A DNA stretch of 5,474 bases, from positions 1 through 5,474 of the forward strand of contig JAJEAQ010000015.1 in assembly GCA_022822685.1 (NCBI GenBank), given 5' to 3'. Positions 1 to 5,337 of this stretch are shown here, in pieces. The DNA comes from Trichodesmium sp. jk18x7bins.61 (GTDB taxonomy: Bacteria; Cyanobacteriota; Cyanobacteriia; Cyanobacteriales; Microcoleaceae). How positions within the stretch are numbered: position 1 is the stretch's first letter; each line of letters begins with the position of its first letter. The position numbers and the translations under genes were made by a program. The notes beneath the pieces were generated by a model. It was not told where the DNA came from, searched no databases, and was given only the letters and a program-made list of their open reading frames with translations.

Positions 1-268
1 CAAAAATTATAACTTCCGGCCATTTACGGCAGATAATATCATTATATTTCTCAATTAGTCTAAAAAAAATTAGATAATCTTTGTATGATGATTATGTATT
101 ACTTCTTAGAGGTGGGCGATTGCCCTTTAACTTAGTAAAAAAGCCACCTTGACAATTGATTGGATTATTTTGCTGAATTGGTATTAATATGGATGAAATT
201 TGACTATAGATGCTGAACTGTGTAACTCTTGTAGTATAAAGTTAAGAACTGTTAAGTAGACAAAAAAC
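1..268. other. Non-coding region, no recognisable gene
   Basis: No reading frame with recognisable protein character was found here on either strand. The stretch is AT-rich. It contains a small GGGC/GCCC inverted repeat (114-125) and a TATAAA box (235-240) about 45 bases before the downstream start, but no -35 box sits at a proper distance from it. It is best read as an intergenic leader for the small gene that follows. Confidence 0.5.
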
Positions 269-277
269 AGGAGGTGA
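269..277 (+). promoter_or_regulatory. Strong Shine-Dalgarno site that sets the downstream start
   Basis: AGGAGGTGA is complementary to the 3' end of 16S rRNA over nine bases. Its centre lies at an ideal distance from the GTG at 283. The GTG at 274 lies inside the site itself and so cannot be the start it serves. Confidence 0.75.
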
Positions 278-282
278 ATCCC

Positions 283-576
283 GTGTTTAAACAAGAGAAT
301 CAAAATCTCAAAGTAGTCAAACTGGCGAAAGGAATTTTGGTGCGTACTCAACTCAAAAGTGCTTATATTCCGGCATTGCGTTCTGGATTTGCTGGATACC
401 CAGTTAACCCGCGTTGGAGTGGGGTAAAATTTATCGCTTGGAAGACAGGAAAAAAATGGCGACAGGCATTTTTGAATGGAGAAATGGTAGTGCGTTCAAC
501 TGACTCAATATTGGTGTATCTCGATGAGCTTCAAGACTCAGAAGAAAAATTTTATGCTCTTAAGTGGAACTACTAG
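283..576 (+). CDS. Small conserved-looking hypothetical protein, 97 aa
   Basis: I do not recognise this family. The frame is open for 97 codons and ends at TAG. It starts at a GTG placed eight bases after an AGGAGG core; the earlier in-frame GTG at 274 overlaps that core and is rejected. The product is basic in its first two thirds (many Lys/Arg), with a central NPRWSG..FIAWKTGKKWRQAF segment rich in aromatic and basic residues, and a more acidic end (YLDELQDSEE). There is no signal peptide, membrane segment or cysteine motif. The mix of alternating hydrophobic residues suggests a small beta-rich fold, possibly nucleic-acid binding, but this is only a guess. It stands alone, with about 290 bases before the next gene. 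It is the only gene here with no visible lesion, although small size makes a lesion harder to notice. Confidence 0.65.
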   Translation: MFKQENQNLKVVKLAKGILVRTQLKSAYIPALRSGFAGYPVNPRWSGVKFIAWKTGKKWRQAFLNGEMVVRSTDSILVYLDELQDSEEKFYALKWNY

Positions 577-765
577 AATCCATTACTAGATAACCTATTT
601 AAACCAGAACAATTAACAGTTTAATTGTTTTGTCAGCTTAGTAATTCCCCACCTTAATGTTTCAAATAATATCTGTCACCCTGTAGAGACTTGCAAAAGT
701 CTCTACAGGGTAATATTATTTTGGTTGGATAGAGATGTGTTTCGTAGAAAAAACTACATTGATTT
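577..765. other. Intergenic spacer with hairpin
   Basis: No gene is seen. The stretch holds the 678-711 hairpin, annotated separately, and leads into the promoter at 766-793. Confidence 0.5.
678..711. terminator. 15-bp perfect hairpin with GCAA tetraloop, possible terminator or dispersed repeat
   Basis: Arms at 678-692 and 697-711 are perfectly complementary and close on the four-base loop GCAA, a GNRA tetraloop. The sequence after the stem (AATATTATTTT) is AT-rich but is not a clean T-run, so intrinsic termination is plausible rather than certain. It lies about 100 bases after the small gene. The core GTAGAGACTT recurs without its partner arm at 2805, which suggests a dispersed palindromic repeat rather than a terminator made for one gene. 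Confidence 0.5.
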
Positions 766-793
766 TTGTCAATTCATTTGAAAATGCTATAAT
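766..793 (+). promoter_or_regulatory. Sigma70-type promoter with extended -10
   Basis: TTGTCA (766-771) and a perfect TATAAT (788-793) are separated by 16 bases. TGC immediately before the -10 makes it an extended -10. Transcription would start near 800, giving a leader of about 70 bases for the broken gene starting at 868. The promoter looks better preserved than the gene it serves. Confidence 0.55.
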
Positions 794-867
794 CGCAAAA
801 TCTTTAAAAAATTCCTATTACCCACCAATCCTAATAGATATGCTTGTTGTAAAAATTGAAGTATTGT

Positions 868-1295
868 ATGTCTATTGAAAACAATCATAATCTCACAGTT
901 GTTGAAGCTGAAAAAATTCTCCATCAGTGTACTTGCCAGAATATTAAAATATTAGAATCACCAGCAGAAAAAGATAGAGTCAATGAAGCAATCCTGCTAT
1001 TAGCAAATTTATCTGATGATCAAATGTTAGGAATTTGTGCAGGTTCAGCTACTGAAGCTTTATCTGTCTTAGAAAGCTATCTAGTGGCTTTAGGATATAA
1101 CACTACCCTGATTGATGACTCTAATTTAGATCACTTGCAGGATCTGTTTATATAAAAAATTAATGGTATGAAAGAGTCATATCGTATTGAATCCTATACA
1201 AGAGAATATCGAGGTGTATTAGTATCTTGTCAATCAGCAGAAGCGACAGGAGTTAATGGAACTTATGTTATTTACCACTCGATTTATTCAATTAA
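868..1295 (+). pseudogene. Broken DUF1824-like cyanobacterial gene
   Basis: From ATG 868 the protein begins MSIENNHNLTVVEAEKIL and contains SPAEKDRVNEAILLL and LGICAGSATEALSVLESYLVALGY. This resembles my memory of the cyanobacterial DUF1824 family, small proteins of unknown function near 140 residues. The frame meets TAA at 1153-1155. The same frame reopens at once and reads YRIESYTREYRGVLVSCQSAE..GVNGTY. Restoring one G near 1144 and removing one A from the A6 run at 1154-1159 would give a continuous SVYIKING joint. A further single-base loss near 1267 explains the ending: in the +2 frame from 1269 the sequence reads YLPLDLFN followed by TAA at 1293-1295. Repaired, the gene encodes about 142 residues. 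Three small indels make a functional product unlikely. The alternative is two unrelated small ORFs, which the continuous family-like text argues against. Confidence 0.7.
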
Positions 1296-1698
1296 AGGCA
1301 AAAGGGAAGGTATATGGTGGGGTATAAAAAACACTTCAATAATCGGAAAGCGATATATGGAGGACTCACACCCTCTAAATGCCTGAATTTTTCCTCTGGC
1401 CTCGCTCAAAGGGATTTGACATACTCTTTTTATCTTCTAGTTCAAATATGAAGCCTGGCAAATTGTCTATCTTTTTCCTGGCTAGAGTTGGCTAAAAATT
1501 TGATGGGGGAGCTAGAAGATGCTTTGTTTTACTTTCTTTTTTGAAAGGGCAAAGCCAGAGAATGCTGCGCTTTTTGTTCGATGGGAGGAGACTATGGAAG
1601 ATGGTGCGCTTTTGATTCTATAGGTGGCGATCGCTATCCCAAATATTTTTCCTTTAACTTGAGTCTATCAAAAATATTAGTCAAAATTTGAAAAAAAT
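1296..1698. other. Non-coding region with degenerate tandem repeat and a HIP1 site
   Basis: No gene is recognised. There is an imperfect tandem repeat (1562-1630, annotated separately) and a HIP1 octamer at 1627-1634. A TTGACA at 1416 has no -10 partner. No Shine-Dalgarno sequence precedes the gene starting at 1699. Confidence 0.5.
1562..1630 (+). repeat. Degenerate two-copy tandem repeat, 39-nt period
   Basis: ATGCTGCGCTTTT at 1562 recurs as ATGGTGCGCTTTT at 1601. About 23 of 30 aligned positions agree, including the following TTC.AT.GG.GG.GA pattern. A weaker third relative (GAAGATGCTTTGTTTT) lies near 1516. No function is apparent. Confidence 0.35.
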
Positions 1699-2538
1699 AT
1701 GGCAGATATTCGGAATTTATTAAACCAATTAGCCACCCAAGAAGCAGAGTTAAATAATATTCAATTTCTGGCACCTTGTGTGCGAAATGAGATCCTCAAG
1801 ACGCGAGTAGCAGGAATGGTTTATACCTTTCAAGCCCTACCTAGAAAATTTGAAGGTAGGGGAATATTTCAACCAATTAATGATCAGACAGCAAAATTTT
1901 TAGAAGAGCCAAGTTGAGCTCAGTTATAAGAATATTTTCAACTTTTGAAACCTCTAAGATTATTCCTCGCTTATCAATTACAAGGGCAAACATGGCTAGC
2001 ATATCCAACAAATGAATCTGATAGTAAACAACGTTTTGGTTTTGCCAAACCAGTAGCAATTTATCTAGTAACGGATGGGGCAATGTTCGAGCAGATAATT
2101 GCTAGATTAGATGGTAGTTCCTGGTGGTTTGAAGATGTTGAGCGACGAGGTGCTCCTTTGGCGTTGGAGGAGCTACGGAAAGCACTCAAAAATATTACGC
2201 CACCAAAAGAAGTCAGATTCAAGGGCATAACTCCAGAAATGAAAATAGTCTATGACATAGTGGCGCGACAACAAGAAGAGTTGATCAAAAAAATGCAACA
2301 GCAACGAAATGAGAAGCGATTGCGTGAGGCATTAGCAATGGGAGGGGGTACATTGCAAAACTTTCGCGATCGCTCTACTTATTGGCAAGTAGAATGGATA
2401 ACAAGAGATGGGGAACACCATACCTCTGCTATTGATAAAAATGATTTAACTGTAGTTAGTGCTGGCATTTGTTTGAGTGGAGGCGTTCAGCATTTTGACT
2501 TACAATCTTTGGTGGGGGTTGTTGAGCAAAGATATTAA
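1699..2538 (+). pseudogene. Conserved cyanobacterial hypothetical protein interrupted by two stops
   Basis: One frame runs from ATG 1699 to TAA 2536, 280 codons, interrupted by TGA (1915-1917, codon 73) and TAA (1927-1929, codon 77). On both sides the text reads as one protein: MADIRNLLNQLATQEAEL, FLAPCVRNEIL, VAGMVYTFQALP and GIFQPIND before the stops, then PLRLFLAYQLQGQTWLAYP, DGSSWWFEDVERRG, ITPEMKIVYDIV and DLTVVSAGICLSG after them. It resembles a widespread cyanobacterial protein whose function I do not know. The segment around codons 190-215 (RQQEELIKKMQQQRNEKRLREAL) is likely a coiled coil or long helix. No signal peptide or membrane span is seen. A HIP1 site lies inside the gene at 2366. 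Downstream restart is conceivable from TTG 1945 but would lose the N-terminal quarter. The lack of a stop outside codons 73-77 suggests recent inactivation. Confidence 0.75.
2366..2373. repeat. HIP1 octamer GCGATCGC
   Basis: One of four exact HIP1 palindromes in the window, the others being at 1627-1634, 3676-3683 and 3942-3949. Four in 5.5 kb is well above chance for AT-rich DNA and is a hallmark of many cyanobacterial genomes. Confidence 0.85.
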
Positions 2539-2569
2539 GAGGAAGTCAGAAGGAAGAAGGAGGAAGATT

Positions 2570-2699
2570 TTTCTAGCTTGTAGTGGCCTGTCAAAATACC
2601 ATGTCTGAGGTAGGTTTGGTTGAAGAATGAAACCCAACATGATTGTTTCTAGCTTGTCAATCATAGTTATAATCAAACATTGTAGTGGTTTGTCAAAAT
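2570..2699 (+). repeat. Two interleaved direct-repeat pairs, possible mini-element remnant
   Basis: TTTCTAGCTTGT occurs at 2570-2581 and again at 2646-2657. TTGTAGTGGCCTGTCAAAAT (2578-2597) recurs as TTGTAGTGGTTTGTCAAAAT at 2680-2699, 18 of 20 bases identical. Overlapping direct repeats of different period suggest repeated insertion or duplication of a small element's ends. I cannot assign an IS family. Confidence 0.4.
2612..2638. repeat. Imperfect GTTTGGTT/AAACCCAAC hairpin repeat
   Basis: The arms at about 2614-2621 and 2631-2638 pair with one mismatch. The sequence resembles the GTTGGGTT/AACCCAAC palindromes often seen between genes in Nostoc-type genomes. It has no T-run, so terminator function is not supported. 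Confidence 0.35.
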
Positions 2700-2715
2700 T
2701 AAATTGTTGAGTAGT

Positions 2716-2732
2716 GGGAGCATCTTGCTCTC
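2716..2732. repeat. GGGAGCA/TGCTCTCC hairpin
   Basis: A seven-pair stem (one G-T wobble) closes on a TCT loop. It resembles a common intergenic palindrome of heterocystous cyanobacteria. No T-run follows on either strand. Confidence 0.35.
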
Positions 2733-2918
2733 CTATGTAAACTATTGCAGGTTTTTGTTGGGTTTTCCTGGGGCTTACAGCAGTTTTCATTATAGTATAC
2801 TACAGTAGAGACTTCCATAAAATGTCCTGGCAAAGGTGACAATTTTGAATATTTGGTTCATATGAAACGCGCTGTAACCAAACCTACTATCTTCCTTCTC
2901 CCTTCTTCCCTACTAATC

Positions 2919-3562
2919 ATGTCTATATTTTTTCACGAACAACTTTACCGTAGCCCATAAATTATGACAAAGCTAAAAAATTTGTCAGTAACTGTTTGTG
3001 GTGCAGGTGCTTTAGGAGCAAATATTACTGAAAATTTAGCTCGTGCTGGGTTTAGTCAACTGAGGGTTATCGATTGCGATTGCATCGAAGAACGTAACCT
3101 ATCTACCTAACCTTATTATCGTTCTGATGTAGGAGCATTTAAAGTTAAAATTCTGACTAATAGTCTCTATCGTGTTCTGGGAGTAAAAATTGATGGTCAA
3201 TCCCAAAAATTAACAGCCGAAAATGCCGGGCAACTATTAGCAAAAAGCGAATTAGTTATCGACACTTTTGATAATAGTATTAGCAGAAGTGCAGTCAAAA
3301 GTTATTGTACTAATTCTAATCTTTCCTGTCTTCATGTAGGATTAGCTTCAGATTATTTATTCTGAAGCTAATTTGGAACGAAAATTATCGGGTACCTTCT
3401 CCCGCAAACGATGACTTATGTGATTATCCATTAGCGAGAAACTTAGTAATGTTAACTGTTGCTATTGCTTGTGAAGTTGTAATTAATTTTGCTGCGACTA
3501 AACAGCAGAATAATTTCACTGTGACTTTGGGAGATTTTGCTGTTAAACCCATAGAATTATAG
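2919..3562 (+). pseudogene. Broken ThiF/MoeB/HesA-type (E1-like) adenylyltransferase gene
   Basis: Repaired, this is a 212-residue protein of the ThiF/E1-like superfamily, enzymes that adenylate the C-terminus of ubiquitin-like or sulfur-carrier proteins. Visible features: nucleotide-binding CGAGALG (residues 27-33, GxGxxG), then LARAGF..LRVIDCDCIEERNLST, matching the DxDxIExxNLxxQ motif. The expected Gln after ST is TAA (3108-3110), consistent with one CAA to TAA change. An earlier TAA at 2958-2960 cuts off MSIFFHEQLYRSP, which is in frame and reads like the natural N-terminus, so I place the original start at ATG 2919. Near 3349-3371 the frame shifts by five bases, explained by a TTAT duplication plus one A. 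After it the text reads WNENYRVPSPANDDLCDYPLARNLVMLTVAIACEVV and ends at TAG 3560. Length is short for a full E1, and no partner carrier protein is visible. Its original partner is unknown. Confidence 0.75.
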
Positions 3563-3563
3563 T

Positions 3564-3588
3564 CTACATTCCGCACTTCAGAATGTAG
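3564..3588. terminator. Hairpin just after the ThiF-like pseudogene
   Basis: CTACATTC (3564-3571) and GAATGTAG (3581-3588) form an eight-pair perfect stem with a nine-base loop, starting two bases after the stop codon. No T-run follows, so a transcript-end stabiliser or dispersed repeat is as likely as an intrinsic terminator. An overlapping weaker pairing (ATTCCGCA with TGTGGAAT) is also possible. Confidence 0.35.
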
Positions 3589-3822
3589 TATGTGGAATAA
3601 AGGCTGAAGGCAGCTATAATCCTGAAACAAAAAATACTTGAGCGCACCCATGGGGATGAGCTGGAATTTGTAATAGCGATCGCCTAATCATCTCATCTAA
3701 TAGAATCATCCAAAAGCAGGATGTAAAAAAATACCATGACTAATATACTCAACAAAATAGGAGGATTTAGACCTAAGTAGAATGACTCAGTCACAATTAT
3801 GTCTTTTTTTCCCGCCTACCCC

Positions 3823-3850
3823 TTGTCATAACCTGTGAGCATCAAATAAC
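3823..3850 (+). promoter_or_regulatory. Weak candidate promoter for the FkbH-like gene
   Basis: TTGTCA (3823-3828) is followed after 16 bases by AATAAC (3845-3850), four of six matches to the -10 consensus. It is correctly placed 26 bases before ATG 3876, but the match is weak. No clear Shine-Dalgarno sequence follows; CAGG lies next to the start. Confidence 0.25.
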
Positions 3851-3875
3851 ATAGGAAACAAATAAATAACCAGGT

Positions 3876-4649
3876 ATGCAAATGGAAACAGTGAATCAAA
3901 CCGCAGCATCTATAAATAATTCCCAAGCCGAACACAAAAAAGCGATCGCCATAGCTGCAACATTTACATCAGAACCCATAGCAGAAACCCTCAATTTTTG
4001 GGTACAAGAATTAGGATTAGACTTATCAATACAGTTTGCCCCATATAATCAAATATTCCAGCAACTTCTAGCTCCAGATAGTTGATTTTCCCAAAATCAG
4101 CAAGGAATAAATGTGATTTTATTAAGACGGGAAGATTGACAAAACCCAGAAACCGAGCCAGAATCACAACTGAATCAAAACCTGAATGATTTCCTATTAG
4201 CCTTAAAATCAGCCCAGATATCAGTACCTCATTTAATCTGTATTTGTCCAGCATCTCCTCAGCAATTAGAAAACCCAGAAACAGCCATACTCTACCAAAA
4301 ACTAGAAACAAAACTCAAAGAAACAATAAACACCCTCAACGGAATTTACTGCATAACAACCGTAGAACTAAATAGCACCTATCCTCTCAACAATTATGAT
4401 GATCCATTAGGAGAAAAAAACGGAAATATACCCTATACACAAACACTATTTGTAGCACTAGGCTCAATCATAGCTAGAAAGTTGCACGCCATACAAAGAA
4501 ACCCCTATAACCTCATAGTAGTAGACTGGGATCAAACCCTGTGGAAAAGAATTTGCTCAGAAGATGGAGTCAACGGAGTAGAAATTACTAGCCCACATCA
4601 TACCCTACAAGAATTGCTCATCAAACAACAAAAATCAGGAATGCTTCTA
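3876..4649 (+). pseudogene. FkbH-like HAD-IIIC protein, 5' part only, with two in-frame TGA codons
   Basis: FkbH-like proteins are HAD-superfamily enzymes that in polyketide and mixed peptide-polyketide pathways load glyceryl or related units onto a carrier protein. The N-terminal segment reads AIAIAATFTSEPIAETLNFW and FAPYNQIFQQLLAPDS, typical of cyanobacterial members. HAD motif I is VVDWDQTLW (Asp 217 and Asp 219), followed by EDGVNGVEI. TGA replaces a sense codon at 4083-4085 (probably Leu) and at 4137-4139 (LLRREDW, almost surely Trp TGG to TGA). The frame is otherwise open from 3876 through GMLL at 4649, where homology stops abruptly at the repeat and intron debris. The expected LCSKNNE continuation is absent. 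Cys and Gly positions near motif I appear changed to Trp, Arg and Ser, which fits relaxed selection. No synthetase gene remains beside it to name the pathway. Confidence 0.75.
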
Positions 4650-4660
4650 GCGCGCGACTT

Positions 4661-4734
4661 GTTGAGCCTGTCGCCGACATGAACATGTAGCTTTAGCTAA
4701 AGCTACATGAAAGCTCCGACTGGGGTCGGCCACC
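4661..4734 (+). repeat. Palindromic repeat copy U1, split by a palindromic insert
   Basis: It begins GTTGAGCCTGTCGCCGACATG and, after an inserted palindrome, continues AAAGCTCCGACTGG..CGGCCACC. With the insert removed it aligns almost base for base with the full copy at 5365-5411. It starts within 12 bases of the point where FkbH homology ends. Confidence 0.65.
4677..4711. repeat. 26-nt perfect palindrome flanked by ACATGAA direct repeats
   Basis: Positions 4684-4709 form a perfect 13+13 palindrome centred on TTTAG/CTAAA. ACATGAA occurs at 4677-4683 and again at 4705-4711. Deleting one ACATGAA and the bases between restores an uninterrupted copy of the surrounding repeat. This is the pattern of an insertion of about 28 bases with target duplication. 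Part of it (AAGCTACATG) recurs at 4802-4810. Confidence 0.6.
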
Positions 4735-4802
4735 CACCTAAAAAATGGGTCAAAAACAAATACTTCAAACGATATAATGGGTGGATTGGATATTTGAGCT
4801 GA
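4731..4802 (+). pseudogene. Scrap of group II intron reverse transcriptase C-terminal region
   Basis: The frame starting at 4731 reads HPPKKWVKNKYFKRYNGW, then IGYLS and TGA. Group II intron maturases carry a similar HPxKxxKWVKxKYF...G..W stretch between domain X and the HNH domain. Only about 23 codons survive, so the call rests on this motif. It lies upstream of the domain I piece, where no ORF segment should be. Flanking sequence on both sides is palindromic repeat. Confidence 0.5.
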
Positions 4803-4810
4803 AGCTACAT

Positions 4811-4831
4811 GTTGAGCCCGTCGGCGACCTG
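4811..4831 (+). repeat. Palindromic repeat, left-half copy
   Basis: GTTGAGCCCGTCGGCGACCTG is a variant of the left half of the repeat. It abuts the next copy (4831-4852), sharing the G at 4831. Confidence 0.55.
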
Positions 4832-4835
4832 TTGA

Positions 4836-4903
4836 GCCTGCCCTTTGACTTGAACAGGTCGCCACGAAACAGGTCGGCGACCTGCTCAAGTCAAAGGGCA
4901 GGC
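4836..4903. repeat. Long inverted repeat, 28-bp arms
   Basis: Arms 4836-4863 and 4876-4903 are complementary at 27 of 28 positions (mismatch at 4854/4885), with a 12-base loop. The left arm begins as a GTTGAGCCTG repeat copy and contains CCCTTTGACTTG; the right arm contains its complement and a reverse-strand copy (4870-4890). It looks like two head-to-head repeat copies, each carrying the same private sequence. Confidence 0.8.
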
Positions 4904-5040
4904 AAGTCCTGAAGACCCTCTGCTCCCTGAAGACTGGCCCAAAGGTCTACACATTCAGGTCGCCTGTCGCGCGACCTGAAAGCTCCTCCAGGAGGAGGCA
5001 ACAAGGGAAACAATACAGCAGAGCCTAGGGTTCAAAATAT
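4904..5040 (+). ncRNA. Group II intron domain I fragment
   Basis: AAGTCCTGAAGACCCTCTGC and GGGAAACAATACAGCAGAGC with CTAGGGTTCAAAATATG resemble conserved domain I text of cyanobacterial group II introns. CCTGAAGACC (4909-4918) can fold back on GGTCT (4944-4948) and TTCAGG (4954-4959), as expected of a structured RNA. A repeat copy (4963-5002) interrupts it between TTCAGG and AAGGGAAAC. The rest of domain I, and domains II to IV apart from the ORF tail, are missing. Confidence 0.5.
4963..5002 (+). repeat. Palindromic repeat copy U2 inside the domain I fragment
   Basis: CCTGTCGCGCGACCTGAAAG followed by CTCCTCCAGGAGGAGGCAAC. The initial GTTGAG is missing, although upstream TTCAGGTCGC pairs with its GCGACCTGAA to form a hairpin (4954-4980). 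Its last 26 bases (4977-5002) are identical to 5234-5259 in the HNH region. Confidence 0.65.
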
Positions 5041-5044
5041 GTTT

Positions 5045-5066
5045 CAGGTCGCGCGACAGGTTCAAC
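5045..5066 (-). repeat. Palindromic repeat, reverse-strand copy
   Basis: Read on the minus strand it is GTTGAACCTGTCGCGCGACC plus TG, one base different from the copy at 5365-5386. It marks the jump from domain I to the HNH segment. Confidence 0.65.
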
Positions 5067-5216
5067 AAGTAGGCGACACATTGGAAATGCCCTGTTTGTG
5101 GAGATAGCTGATTCAATTCCAAAGAAATTGAAACCCACCATATAGAACCTGTGAAAGACGGGGGAAGTGACGACGCTGAAAACCTAATTCATTTGCACAG
5201 AGCGTGCCATATTCAT

Positions 5217-5261
5217 GTAGCGACTTCCCTACATGAAAGCTCCTCCAGGAGGAGGCAACAG
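5217..5261 (+). repeat. Palindromic repeat copy U3, 45-nt in-frame insertion in the HNH domain
   Basis: Removing these 45 bases joins CAT to GTTCACTCT and restores the family text HIHVHSKNQ. The insert carries TGAAAGCTCCTCCAGGAGGA and GGCAACA, identical to copy U2, preceded by AGCGACTTCCCTACA. GT flanks both ends, so the exact boundary can slide by two bases. Confidence 0.65.
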
Positions 5262-5303
5262 GTTCACTCTAAAAACCAAGTTAAAAGGCTGTTTGTGAGG
5301 CAG

Positions 5304-5337
5304 GAGCAGAATGATGGGAAACTGTCACGTACAGTTC
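5304..5337 (+). ncRNA. Group II intron domain V (decayed)
   Basis: The 34-nt catalytic hairpin is complete in length, with the AGC triad (5305-5307), a GGGAAACU tetraloop region and the CACGTAC return strand. Two lower-stem positions face A against A (5308/5333 and 5310/5331), where a working domain V has pairs. T at 5308 and 5310 would repair both, so two T to A changes are the simplest history. Domain VI follows. Confidence 0.75.

Larger units (their letters stand above)
2539..2918. other. Non-coding region rich in short repeats
   Basis: No gene is supported; the long minus-strand frame across it runs through repeats and into the 3' end of the preceding gene. The stretch holds purine-rich GGAAGAAGG tracts, two pairs of direct repeats and two imperfect hairpins. 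It looks like eroded small-element debris between two pseudogenes. Confidence 0.55.
3563..3875. other. Intergenic spacer with hairpin, HIP1 site and weak promoter
   Basis: No gene is supported. Directly after the ThiF-like stop lies a hairpin (3564-3588). A HIP1 octamer is at 3676-3683 and an 11-nt palindrome TGACTCAGTCA at 3783-3793. An AGGAGG at 3761 has no start codon at a useful distance, perhaps marking a lost small gene. Confidence 0.5.

Noticed and set aside
149..190. TTGACA at 149 as a promoter for the first gene
   Set aside because: The nearest -10-like sequence (TATTAA at 182) is 27 bases away, too far for a sigma70 promoter.
274..282. GTG 274 as the start of the first gene
   Set aside because: It overlaps the Shine-Dalgarno core; GTG 283 is correctly spaced from it.
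1416..1445. TTGACA at 1416 as a promoter
   Set aside because: No -10 box is found 16 to 19 bases downstream, and the next gene starts more than 250 bases away.
1877..2083. Minus-strand open frame of 68 codons
   Set aside because: It lies antisense to the conserved 1699-2538 coding text and shows no protein character of its own.
2500..2790. Minus-strand open frame of 96 codons
   Set aside because: It runs through intergenic repeats and the 3' end of another gene; its text comes from translated repeat DNA.
2919..3562. A ubiquitin-like conjugation or defence system built on the ThiF-like gene
   Set aside because: The gene is dead and no carrier protein, E2 or JAB protease is visible nearby; the gene before it has no recognised link to such systems.
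3424..3651. Minus-strand open frame of 75 codons
   Set aside because: It is antisense to the C-terminal part of the ThiF-like pseudogene.
4083..4139. TGA codons read as Trp or selenocysteine (recoding)
   Set aside because: Neighbouring genes are also broken by TAA codons and frameshifts, and no recoding structure is evident. Simple decay explains all of it.
3991..4311. Minus-strand open frame of 106 codons with hydrophobic text
   Set aside because: It is antisense to the FkbH-like coding text, which is family-like over the same bases.
4647..4889. Minus-strand open frame of 80 codons rich in Arg, Ser and Cys
   Set aside because: It is translated palindromic repeat and intron debris.
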